A stretch of DNA of 64,000 bases from Ophiura sarsii (taxonomy: Eukaryota > Echinodermata > Ophiuroidea > Amphilepidida > Ophiuridae). Location of the stretch: assembly GCA_035610835.1 (NCBI GenBank), contig CM069456.1, positions 28,216,234 through 28,280,233 of the forward strand, read 5' to 3'. A program made the position numbers and the translations under genes. Each line of letters opens with the position of its first letter. Position 1 is the stretch's first letter. Of the stretch, positions 11,139-23,200 are shown one piece after another. Under the pieces are notes generated by a model. The model ran no database searches and was not told where the DNA came from. It was given only the letters and a program-made list of their open reading frames with translations.

Positions 11139-13255
11139 AACAAATAAACACTCTCACAAAAAACACACGCCCTTTTTGGGGGTCATATTTGCCTTTTTGG
11201 TATCGAAGAAATCTGGGGTTTTGTACATTTACGAATATTCACATACATCAGGGAAAAAGCACAATGTTTGAAAGCAGAACTACACATGAATATAAGGCTT
11301 TTTCAATAATGAAAATGCCATATATCAGCAATATTTGATACAGCCACTAAAGCTCCCCACCTGTCCACCAAAGCTCCTCAATACACAAACTGAATCCTTG
11401 CTTTATTGAACTGAATGTACATAAAAGGGAGCTACAGCAGATTTCAAAAATACATTATATTTGTTGATTGTAAACTTTCAAAATTGTTCTTACTCGATTA
11501 GCGTGACCAACTATCACTTTACATCCGTTGTTATCTAAGAAATGCTATAGGAAGGATGAACTTCATGAACGCCATTCTTCGATTTAATAGTAATTGTAAA
11601 TCGTGAGCATATATACATATTGCATTTCCAACTATATCAGTATGTATCATTATATCAATGGGTGAACTAATGATTATCAATTTTCATTTCATTTTTTTTC
11701 AATTATGGCTAGAAATATGAATTTAACACTTCACTGATAACAAAAAGTGAGTTAATATCGTAAAGCTGATTTCAGTGTTATGTAATGTTATAGAATACAG
11801 TGACACACATATGTATAGGTATTCTCTGGCAGGACATGTGCAACATTGACCACGTCTACAACGGCTTTCATATAATTTTAAACACTCAGACCGAGTGAAA
11901 GTATTTTCATTGAGGATAGGTAGAACTCAGTTTAATCATCGGTCAGTGTACGTCGGTCAATGAAGAAAGTTCCTTTCACAATCCCCGCTGCTTTATTCTG
12001 GTTAGGAAGCTCTCTATCCAGCCGAACAATCAATTGCAATGACTCTCACCCCAAAGCGTGTTCCGTAGGAATAAAACTATCAAGCGAGAACACTTGTCGT
12101 AGGAGAAATATACATACGTAGACGTCGGGGAAATCGAATTTAGGCAGAAATTCGTACAGATGACATTGACCTCAGGTCAACTACAATACATCCTCACACT
12201 AAAGTAACTTACGAGGTAATAATTATGCTCTTAACGTTAAAACTATAGCTCCTGCGTAATAATATTAAAATATACATTTTTTAAAGAAATTTGAGATATT
12301 ACACCTGAATATTGACTGAATATTGAGACAGCTATGTGTCAAAAACTATAACAAAATCTGTTTTTCATTTTAGAATTTCGTTCTTCTGTACGCTTACGTG
12401 TAGCAATAAGCAAATTATTGATTAACTGGTACCGATAACTCACCGGTCGGCGGTCGCTGGTAGCATTAGGATCGAAGATGCTTCAATCAATACGGCCCAT
12501 TATACATACCTGTCAAACTATCAGGCTAGGTGTTTAAAACCCAAGTGCGAAAATGAAAAATGCACTTTGGTTGATTCTTTTCGGTGTAGCGTAATAATTG
12601 TTGACCGATCTTCACGAACAATGTGTCTAATTGAAGAGAAGAAATTTTTCCATAATTGTGTCAATTAATATTTCAAAGTTGGAATCCTATTTTAGAGCTA
12701 CGTGCGTATTGTATAATATATAAACCTTGTGCCTGTAAGTAATATATTGGGAGTAGACAAATCGAAACACATCGCAATGTTGAAAATGATTGATAATATC
12801 AACAAAACATCCAAACGCTAGCGTTTGTACAGATTGTTTCCCTAGTACTGACAAATTATTCAATTTAACCTTTCAACGTGAAAAGGTAAAACATCTGATC
12901 GCCGGTGTGGAAACTCCCACTTCTACCAAATGGAGTCGAGAAGTCAGCTTCGAAGATTGTCTTTAGCATATGATAGCGCGCCTGATCGCGCCACTGAGGA
13001 AGCGCTCGCTACCAGCACCTAGCAGTGTAGTATTTTGTAGTTCTCAGGGACGTCAAGGTTAATACCATGAATATCACAAGGCTTATAATCAATGACTTCC
13101 GGGACGCGACTTTATTTTCCGTAATATTTGTATAAACCAGATTTAGCTTTCTTTGAATAAGTTCATCTGGATTATTTGTGTACAAATATAGAGAAGTAAA
13201 ATATATGTTGCTCACTTTTAAAGGACGTTTCACTACCACGCTGTATACCAGCAAT
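11139..13255. other. Intergenic, no firm gene
   Basis: AT-rich unique-looking DNA. A 30-codon frame at 12930-13022 (MESRSQLRRLSLAYDSAPDR...) is the only stretch with coding-like composition; see findings. Confidence 0.4.
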
Positions 13256-13376
13256 ATACACCTAACACAAAAAGTCCCCCTGACCCGGCGCTTTGATGTT
13301 GGCTAATCCAAAATCAATAAACGGTACCAAAAAGCTGAGATAAACATTAAATGGGCAAATGTCGTCTGTGATGCTA
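13256..13376. mobile_element. Foldback family A, single arm
   Basis: Starts TACACCTAACACAAAAAGTC and continues GATGTTGGCTAATCCAAAAT, matching the arms at 31.6 and 35.5 kb. No second arm. Confidence 0.65.
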
Positions 13377-13629
13377 TTTTCACTCTCCTCTTTTATAGTT
13401 TGCTCAGTTCTAAATTGGCGAATGAATACAGAAAAACGACGGGCGCATAGACTAACTACTATGCGTGACGCGTGTGTGTGGCCATAATCACCCTCATACG
13501 CTTGGATTACTTTTTTGCGTTAAAAACCAAATATTTCTCGCCAATTTGGAACTGATTAAACTATAGGAAATTGAGTGGAGAGGCGTTTGGAACCATCGAA
13601 AAGATCTAGGCCTACAGTCAACTAAGTAT

Positions 13630-13770
13630 TTTTATATATGCGTGTGTGTTTGTTTTGTGGAATTGTTTGTTTGTTTATAGATGTTTGTTTCTTTGGGTGT
13701 TTATAGGTGTTTGTTTGTCTGTTGAGGTGCTTGCTTGTTTGTTTTGGCGTTTCTTTGTTTGTTAGCAAAC
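13630..13770 (+). repeat. TGTT-rich simple sequence
   Basis: Low-complexity stretch of GTTTGTTTG-type units interrupted by TATAG and TTTGG. Confidence 0.7.
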
Positions 13771-15176
13771 TTAAATATGAATACATCACGTCAAATATTA
13801 TCTACTTGACTCTGAGATTCCTAATGATTGGCCGCTACAATGTAGGCCTACCTATAATCACGTGATGTGTGTTAAAATCATGAACAAGTGTCCATTGGGA
13901 GTCAAGTCTTAGCTGAGAAAATGACCCATCGCTCGAAGTTTATTTGAGCAGAAAATTTACTAATCAAACCATAATAATTGTACAATTTATATTGTTCTTA
14001 TAGGTTCATTAAAATGACTCCAATCGTTCATGTTCATCAATTAGAAGATAATCATAATACAATGTATACAGCCAATTATATTCACTCATAGTAGCTTTGG
14101 GCAGGTATTATTTATTCAATCAATACTCGATTCTTATTTCTTCTTTGGAGTGACCTTTCAGTAAAGTACCGCGGAGTTGTTTATATTATTGTCTCACGAT
14201 AGAGTGAGGGAGTGTATGTTTGCATGCTTTTTGTAACATCTTGTTTTTCATGTTTTAGCACAATATAACGTGGCGGCTTTTAACCAAGCAACTACGTGGT
14301 GAATAGAAGAAGAAAAAAAGTTAAAAAGAAAGAATCTATCGCCTTTTACATACTCAAGACGTGATTGCCTTTCGAGACAAATATCTTTCCAAATGAAACG
14401 TTATAAATGATTACGTTATGCAATTTTATTGGGGGGGGGGGGGGTGGGGCTAATATTACTTTTCATGTGCAATGTTGTTTGGTAGGTGGGGGTGAGTTTG
14501 TGTATGAGTGCATGCTTAGTGGATACATGTGTTGTCGAATTGTGTGGTAAAGGGGGTTTATGTGTGGAGGGGTGAGTGTACACTAGTGGTGTGAGGATGT
14601 TTTGTTTCATTTGCTTGTAAATTGTGTGTGTTTGGATTCTTAAGGGATTTTATAATTTTCGTGTGGGGATTTGCAATCATAATTATGTATTTTATATGTT
14701 ATCGCTGTTTTATCATGTATTTATATGCATTTTTGATGATAATATTATATGTTTTTATATTATAAAAAATGCGCAATTTGGCCTTTGGTCACGACGTTAT
14801 TTTATAATAAATTGAAATTTGAAAATGAATTGAAATTGAATTGAATTATTGTTAGATGATAAAAGAAAACTTTCCACACAATCGCGGTTGTTACTTTGAT
14901 TTCATTTTGGCCCAATATTAAAGAATATCGTGTATTTGAGCTATTGTATGTTCTTATTGTAGTGCGTTTTTTTAATTTTCAAGAAATCCCTCCGTGATCA
15001 GATTAATTTGTGGTACTCTAGGTCGATAAACATTGGACAATATTTACGATGAAGGTAATAGTCAGCAATTACATTTTTTAATTCAGATTTGTCCAACATT
15101 TTCTTTTTTGATATGATATTGATAGTTCGATTTTTTGATTGAAAGTATTCTCATAAGCGAAAGCTAGCAGCAAACT
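13771..15176. other. Intergenic, no gene seen
   Basis: Contains a G-rich block at 14430-14600 and AT-rich sequence; nothing recognised. Confidence 0.45.
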
Positions 15177-15429
15177 TTAACACTTTCCACGCGGCAGGCG
15201 GCTGCAGACGACATTCCAAAATTTCACAATTTTTTTTAAAAATGTCAAATTTATTGAATTTCATTACCATATTTAGAATCACCATGAGAAATGCATTGAC
15301 ATAAGTACAAACATGCCTATGCCTAGTATTGGTTCAGTAATACTTCAGATAGACCTTGCTATTTAGGAAAGTTTTTTGAAAAATCTGTTTTGTATATGGT
15401 AAAACTAACAGCCGCGTGGAAAGTGTTAA
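15177..15429. mobile_element. piggyBac-like non-autonomous element (family B), best copy
   Basis: TTAA flanks TIRs CACTTTCCACGCGGC and GCCGCGTGGAAAGTG. The TTAA target duplication is the piggyBac (or Kolobok) hallmark. 253 bp, no coding capacity. Confidence 0.75.
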
Positions 15430-15689
15430 GTAAAATGCTATCAATAATGCTTGACTTGAAGCTGCTCGCGGCCTCCGTGGCCTTGCTGCGCCTCGAGTCA
15501 TGAGAACATTGACCATGTGACAGGATGACGTCACATTTTCTATTAATATTCTCAGTTGGGTTCGTTTTTATGTCGACAAAATGCTTAAACGCATCTGCAC
15601 AAATGACACAGTATATATGGTACAAATGTAGACACTATTCGACAGAAATCGGTTGGTATAAAATGATACGTGCATTATTATAATTGCTA

Positions 15690-16555
15690 TAAGGGACCGC
15701 TCATTATTTCCACCGGAGGCGGGGCCGGGAGAAAAGAGGGGGGGGGGGGGGGGGGTCACATGGTTTTGGTCAAGCAAAAAAAGGGGGGGGGGGGGTCATA
15801 TGATTTTAGATTATCGGAAGGGGGGGGGGGGGGGTCATATGGTTTTGCATTTTGAAACAGTAACAATAAAGTCGAAAATTTTCGCGGGCTATGCGCGCAT
15901 TCCTTGGTTCACAAATCTTGTCGGTTCATTTTAATTTCTCGTCCCCAATATGAATAACCAAGCTACGCCACTGTCATTTGCAACAATAATTACAACAATG
16001 CAACATTTTTATCCATACTGAATTAAATTTAACAGAATTGCTGTAGGCCTACTAGTAATAGTATGTATGAAGTACAACATATTTTGATGCTGGAATATTG
16101 TTGGCAAAACTATGTACCTATTACATAATAGTATGTAGTAGGCCTACGGTAGTTTTGAATGTTGATTGATGATTCATGTATTATGTGACTCTCTATTGTT
16201 TTGATGTATAGATATATTAAATGAAAGTCAAATATTGACAAAATGATTTTGTTTCAAACACATGCCTTTGTGTACACCAACATGAAGTTTTTCTAGTGTG
16301 ATTTCCATATATATATATGACTGTATGGACTGTATGCAAATCAGTGAAAAGGCGGGAGTATATAATATTTTACTCCATATTTGTATAAAACAAGCAAGAT
16401 AAAAACAAATCAAGGTTTTGAGGTGTGTGTGTGTGGGGGGGGGGGGGGGGGGGTCATATGGTTTTGGTAAATCACACAGGGGGGTCATATGGTTTTTATG
16501 TGATAGGAAGGGGGGGGGTCATATACTTTTCTGAGGTGGTTTGTCTTTGGCTCCC

Positions 16556-16594
<39 letters not shown>

Positions 16595-16618
16595 GTGGAA
16601 ATAATGAGCGGTCCCTAA
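15690..16618. mobile_element. Harbinger-like non-autonomous element with G-tract tandem repeats
   Basis: TAA target duplications flank TIRs starting GGGACCGCTCATTATTTCCA. Inside, six direct units of a poly-G run plus TCATATGGTTTT lie at about 15740, 15784, 15820, 16435, 16479 and 16510, three on each side of a unique 580-base core. A C33 run (16558-16590) abuts the right TIR. TWA duplications and short TIRs fit PIF/Harbinger. Confidence 0.78.
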
Positions 16619-17017
16619 GTACATCCGGGTCACGAAAATATGTCGCGGTGATTCCAGGTATCTTCTTAATCTTAGCAACCTCTTTAGTCGGCGTCCTAGA
16701 TACAGAGTAGCCTCGACAAATTTATCAGCAAGACGAATAGATAATACCATAAGCAAGGTAAATAGTTTGACGAATGTTTATATAGATGCAATTGTGATAA
16801 CGAAATCCGCATACATGGCTCAGTTAAAATTTATGACTTTCTTGATAGACCTTACATGCATGTTGCACAAGTCGGTATACACATACTTGTGGCAGAACCG
16901 TTTAGTAATAAATAAGACTATCGGCTACCTGGCATAACTGATAAAGTCCATCTAATTGATCCGAAACATACGTGTTATAGAATTAATTACTTGTTGTCGG
17001 GTACGTTAATATCAACA

Positions 17018-17291
17018 ATGAATTCATTACTCAGTCTGCTCATTTTGTCTTGCTATTGTCTTATTGTTCTACCGTCATGCTTAGCTTTCTTGCCAAATCA
17101 CATAGGATCACCACCATACCTCAACGACGAAGACTATACACTGTCAGACATCACCGAAATAGGAATACTTTTGAGTGTTGCCAAGTATTTTGAGCAGACC
17201 CCACTGGATGGAAGACCGCGTATTAATCCGGGAGATCTAACCAATCTGGTCCCGTTGACACCCTCGACTCTTTATGATGCATATTATGGAG
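17018..17291 (+). CDS. VWA7-like: VWA7-like exon 1 (residues 1-91)
   Basis: Begins at the ATG that opens a signal peptide (MNSLLSLLILSCYCLIVLP...). The mature end begins near AFLPN, matching the FxPN start of VWA7 proteins. Ends in phase 1 at a donor reading G|GTAAAT. The following intron is 8.8 kb. Confidence 0.85.
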
Positions 17292-20200
17292 GTAAATAGA
17301 TTTACGACAAAAGAAATACAATTTTGCTCTAGATATGAACGGTTGAGAAAGGTTGCGTTCACACTATAAATGTATTCGATAGAATATATGGTAAAACAAT
17401 CTGAATTTTCTTTGAAAACAAAAATGATTTGAATCATTTCTTCATATGAGTCATGATATAGGGGGAAATATTTTGCATTGAGCTCGCTACCACTAATCAC
17501 AGCCTATTGACCATATACAAGTTGCAATATCAAATAAAGGTGCTCGCTAAACCTTCAGAAAACGGTACAACGGCACAAACCTAAAATGTTCCGGCACAAA
17601 ATGTTAAATAAGATTGTGCCATTGTATTTTAAACACAGCATTATAGGTATTATATCATCGACTTCACAAATCATTTTCAGAAAACGGCACAACGGCACAA
17701 ACCTAAAATGTTCCGGTACCCGCCCGGCCTTACTTAAATTTTCACAGCCATGTTCATAAAAAAACCGGCAAAACGGCACAAATTGTTAAAAATAAGATTG
17801 TCCATGGTATTTTACGGCACAACGGCACAAACCTAGAATGTTCCGGTTTTTTCTCGGCCATGTTCTTGAAAAAACCGGCAAAACGGCACAAAATGTTAAA
17901 AATAATATTGTGCCATGGTATTTCACGGCACAACGGCACAAACCTAGAATGTTTTCGGTTTTTTCACAGCCATATTCTTGAAGAAAACACGGCAAAACGG
18001 CACAAAATGTTAAATAAGATTGTGCCATTGTATTTTAAACACAGCATTATAGGTATTATATCATCGACTTCACAAATCATTTTCAGAAAACGGCACAACG
18101 GCACAAACCTAAAATGTTCCGGTACCCGCACGGCCTTACTTAAATTTTCACAGCCATGTTCATAAAAAACCGGCATAACGACACAAATTGTTAAAAATAA
18201 GATTGTCCAAGGTATATTACGGCACAACGGCACAAACCTAGAATGTTCCGGTTTTTTCATGGCCATGTTCTTGAAAAACCGGCAAAACGGCACAAAATGT
18301 TAAAAATAATATTGTGCCATGGTATTTCACGGCACAACGGCACAAACCTAGAATGTTTCGGTTTTTTCACAGCCATATTCTTAAAAGAAAACACGGTAAA
18401 ACGGCACAAAATGTTAAAAATAAAAAGTATGCCATGGTATTTTAAACACAGCATTATAGGTATTGTAACATCGACTTCATAAACCAATTTCAGAAAACGG
18501 CACAACGGCACAAACCTAGAATGTTCCGGTACCCCTGGCCTTACTTACATTTTTAACAGCCATGTTCTTTAAGAAAAACGGCAAAACGGCACAAATTGTT
18601 AAAAATAAAAAGTGTGCCATGATATTTGGAATTACAGCATTATAGGTATTGTAACATCGACTTAATAAATCATTTTCAGAAAACGGCACAACGGCACAAA
18701 CCTAGAATGTTCCGGTACCCCTGGCCTTACTCAAATTTTCACAGCCATGTTCATGAAAAAAACGGCAAAACGGCACAAATTCTTAAAAATAAAACTAGTA
18801 TGCCATGATATTTGGAATTACAGCATTATAGGTATTGTAACATCGACTTCATAAACCAGTTTCAGAAAACGGCACAACGGCACAAACCTAGAATGTTCCG
18901 GTACCCCTGGCCTTAATCAAATTTTCACAGCCATGTTTATGAGAAAAACGGCAAAACGGCACAAATTCTTAAAAATAAAAAGTGTGCCATTATATTTGGA
19001 ATTACAGCATTATAGGTATTGTAACATCGACTTCATAAATCATTTTCAGAAAACGGCACAACGGCACAAACCTAGAATGTTCCGGTACCCCTGGCCTTAC
19101 TCAAATTTTCACAGCCATGTTCATGAAAAAAACGGCAAAACGGCACAAATTCTTAAAAATAAAAAGTGTGCCATGATATTTGGAATTACAGCATTATAGG
19201 TATTGTAACATCGACTTCATAAACCAATTTCAGAAAACGGCACAACGGCACAAACCTAGAATGTTCCGGTACCCCTGGCCTTACTCAAATTTTCACAGCC
19301 ATGTTCATGAAAAAAACGGCAAAACGGCACAAATTCTTAAAAATAAAAAGTATGCCATGATATTTGGAATTACAGCATTATAGGTATTGTAACATCCACT
19401 TCATAAGCAAATTTCAGAAAACGGCACAACGGCACAAACCTAGAATGTTCCGGTACCCCTGGCCTTACTCAAATTTTCACAGCCATGTTTATGAAAAAAA
19501 CGGCAAAACGGCACAAATTCTTAAAAATAAAAAGTGTGCCATGATATTTGGAATTACAGCATTATAGGGTATTGTAACATCGACTTCATAAATCATTTTC
19601 AGAAAACGGCGCAACGGCACAAACCTAGAATGTTCCGGTACCCCTGGCCTTACTCAAATTTTCACAGCCATGTTCATGAAAAAAACGGCAAAACGGCACA
19701 AATTCTTAAAAATAAAAAGTATGCCATGATATTTGGAATTACAGCATTATAGGTATTGTAACATCGACTTCATAAACCAATTTCAGAAAACGGCACAACG
19801 GCACAAACCTAGAATGTTCCGGTACCCCTGGCCTTACTCAAATTTTCACAGCCATGTTTATGAGAAAAACGGCAAAACGGCACAAATTCTTAAAAATAAA
19901 AAGTGTGCCATTATATTTGGAATTACAGCATTATAGGTATTGTAACATCGACTTCATCAATCATTTTCAGAAAACGGCACAACGGCACAAACCTAGAATG
20001 TTCCGGTACCCCTGGCCTTACTCACATTTTCACAGCCATGTTCATGAAAAAAACGGCAAAACGGCACAAATTCTTAAAAATAAAAAGTATGCCATGATAT
20101 TTGGAATTACAGCATTATAGGTATTGTAACATCCACTTCATAAACCAATTTCAGAAAACGGCACAACGGCACAAACCTAGAATGTTCCGGTACCCCTGGC

Positions 20201-23200
20201 CTTACTCAAATTTTCACAGCCATGTTCATGAAAAAAACGGCAAAACGGCACAAATTCTTAAAAATAAAAAGTGTGCCATGATATTTGGAATTACAGCATT
20301 ATAGGGTATTGTAACATCGACTTCATAAATCATTTTCAGAAAACGGCACAACGGCACAAACCTAGAATGTTCCGGTACCCCTGGCCTTACTCAAATTTTC
20401 ACAGCCATGTTCATGAAAAAAACGGCAAAACGGCACAAATTCTTAAAAATAAAAAGTGTGCCATGATATTTGGAATTACAGCATTATAGGGTATTGTAAC
20501 ATCGACTTCATAAATCATTTTCAGAAAACGGCACAACGGCACAAACCTAGAATGTTCCGGTACCCCTGGCCTTACTCAAATTTTCACAGCCATGTTCATG
20601 AAAAAAACGGCAAAACGGCACAAATTCTTAAAAATAAAAAGTGTGCCATTATATTTGGAATTACAGCATTATAGGTATTGTAACATCGACTTCATAAATC
20701 ATTTTCAGAAAACGGCACAACGGCACAAACCTAGAATGTTCCGGTACCCCTGGCCTTACTCAAATTTTCACAGCCATGTTCATGAAAAAAACGGCAAAAC
20801 GGCACAAATTCTTAAAAATAAAAAGTGTGCCATGATATTTGGAATTACAGCATTATAGGTATTGTAACATCGACTTCATAAACCAATTTCAGAAAACGGC
20901 ACAACGGCACAAACCTAGAATGTTCCGGTACCCCTGGCCTTACTCAAATTTTCACAGCCATGTTTATGAGAAAAACGGCAAAACGGCACAAATTCTTAAA
21001 AATAAAAAGTGTGCCATGATATTTGGAATTACAGCATTATAGGTATTGTAACATCGACTTCATAAATCATTTTCAGAAAACGGCACAACGGCACAAACCT
21101 AGAATGTTCCGGTACCCCTGGCCTTACTCAAATTTTCACAGCCATGTTTATGAGAAAAACGGCAAAACGGCACAAATTTTCTAAATGTAAACAAAAACTC
21201 TTACGCAGATCTTAAAGTGACACTTTCACATTAATAACATAGATGAACGCGGAGTTTGCTAACGATAATGTATTTATTATTTGACATTCACCAAACATAT
21301 AGGTATGGTCAAAGTACACAAAGATAAGGAAACAAACAAACAAACAAACAAATGTACATAAGTATAAAATATAGATACATATATATCATATACAATTTAA
21401 ACTCCTGAAGATGTACGCAACTCAAATGCAGAGTTTACAAAATTAATAACTGGACGAATGCAATCAAATTCGTTAACCCTCATTATAGTCAAGAAAATGT
21501 CATTGTTATCAAGTTATCAAGATCATATATTTCACCAATTTCAGATATCATTTTAGTACGCATATCATTATAGAGCGGGCATTTCATAATGAAGTGAAAT
21601 TCATCTTCGATGACATTTAGATTGCATGACATGCATATCCTTTCATTTGGGGATAAAGAAACTGGCGGTACCATACCAACCGTTGTTGTTGTTGCGAGAC
21701 CGCGTTTAACATGGCGCACCGCGATTCGGCGCACACGTAATGACGCAGACAAAGTGTGTACGCGTTTGTGGCGCAAACTGTACATTGTAAACGGGGCATG
21801 CAGTGAAAGCAGGCAGTCCGTACGGTTGCTCCGCGGTGCATACCGTACAGTACAATAAACTGTAACGAGAGCAAAACACAAACAAAACATTAATCATGAA
21901 GCCAAAACCTTTTATTTTAATAAAGAAACTGGGAGTAAGGCGCAAACCGTATCCAGGATAACATATTTAAAGTGACTGAAGCGGTTGAAGGAAAATACAT
22001 TTGATGGAGTCACTCATGCAGTTTTAACCTCATGGCTGGTCATGAAGCTATGGGCTGTGGATCATGGTCGACCCCCACCCCCCAAACACACCCATCCCCC
22101 ACACACACCCCTTTCATTTTCTTTGTGCGACTTATTATACAGCGGTGCGGCTTACTGTATACGATGAGGTCTGAATCTTAATTTGAGGTGCTGCGGCTTA
22201 TTCGCCGTGCGGCTTATATAGCATGTAAATTACGGGATTGTCACATCATACCCTAATGTCTAAGCCCCCTTCCCCCGTACTTCCCTTACTTGATTAAATA
22301 TGGATATAGTAAGGCGGCCTTACTAAGGCCACATGGGTATTACTAAGGCCACATGGGTATCTGGATAAACGGAACGTGCGGTATTGCCCCATCATACCCT
22401 AAAGCCACCTCCCCCTCCCCGCACTTCCCTTACTTGATAATCTGGATATAAGTGCACATGTGCATCTGGATAAACGGAACGTGTAGTTTATTATCATGAT
22501 TATTCTAGAGTGTCTGGATTAGTAAGGCACCAGTGGTATCTGGATTACGGGTTCACTATAAAACGCAGATATTCTTAAATTACCTGTATATACTATGCGC
22601 AGGTGTACCACCTGTGATAACTGGATTTTAAGGGTGTGTTAGGTAATATCTCGGAAGGCCTTATTTAGAACACAACAAACATGACAAAGGGACTACATAC
22701 GTTATGCCCTACATGCCTATTGGAGGAATAATGTATTTAAGTAAATAGGCCAAACAAAACCCGGATGGCACACATATCAACATTCTAAAGGAGGGAAACG
22801 GGGTGGCGGGGCAATAAAAGAATCGGGGGAGACATTTTAAAGCTAATTTTAAGTTACTTTCAGTTTTATTAAAATACAACTTTGTATTATTTGGGGTACA
22901 AAATGGGTAGGGACATGAGCTGACAGGGGGTAACTGGGGGAGGGGATATTAAGGCAATCCAGATACTCTGAATATTTTAAGTATTCCTACACCTGAATAA
23001 CCATTCCTGAATAACCATTCAGGTGTCCTTATTAATCCACGTAGGCCCTAATAGCCGCATACACAGTTATCACGGGTGCCCTTAATATTCGTTTCAAGAT
23101 AAACCCCATAGTCCATGGAAGTCCTATATTGGATCACTAATACACAATATACATGCATGACATACATAGATTTATTAAGGGCACATGGTATATATATATG

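Noticed and set aside
15670..15855. Glycine-rich peptide frame around 15670-15855
   Set aside because: Created by poly-G runs in a TIR element.
16991..17017. Longer VWA7-like N-terminus starting at 16991
   Set aside because: The first codon there is TTG; the first true ATG in frame is 17018 and starts the signal peptide.
18626..21042. A series of near-identical 67-88-residue frames (MELQHYRYCN...), one per satellite unit
   Set aside because: The unit is 184-185 bp, not a multiple of 3; each frame ends at the same in-unit stop and arises only because the DNA is repeated. No start context or conservation signal beyond the repeat itself.
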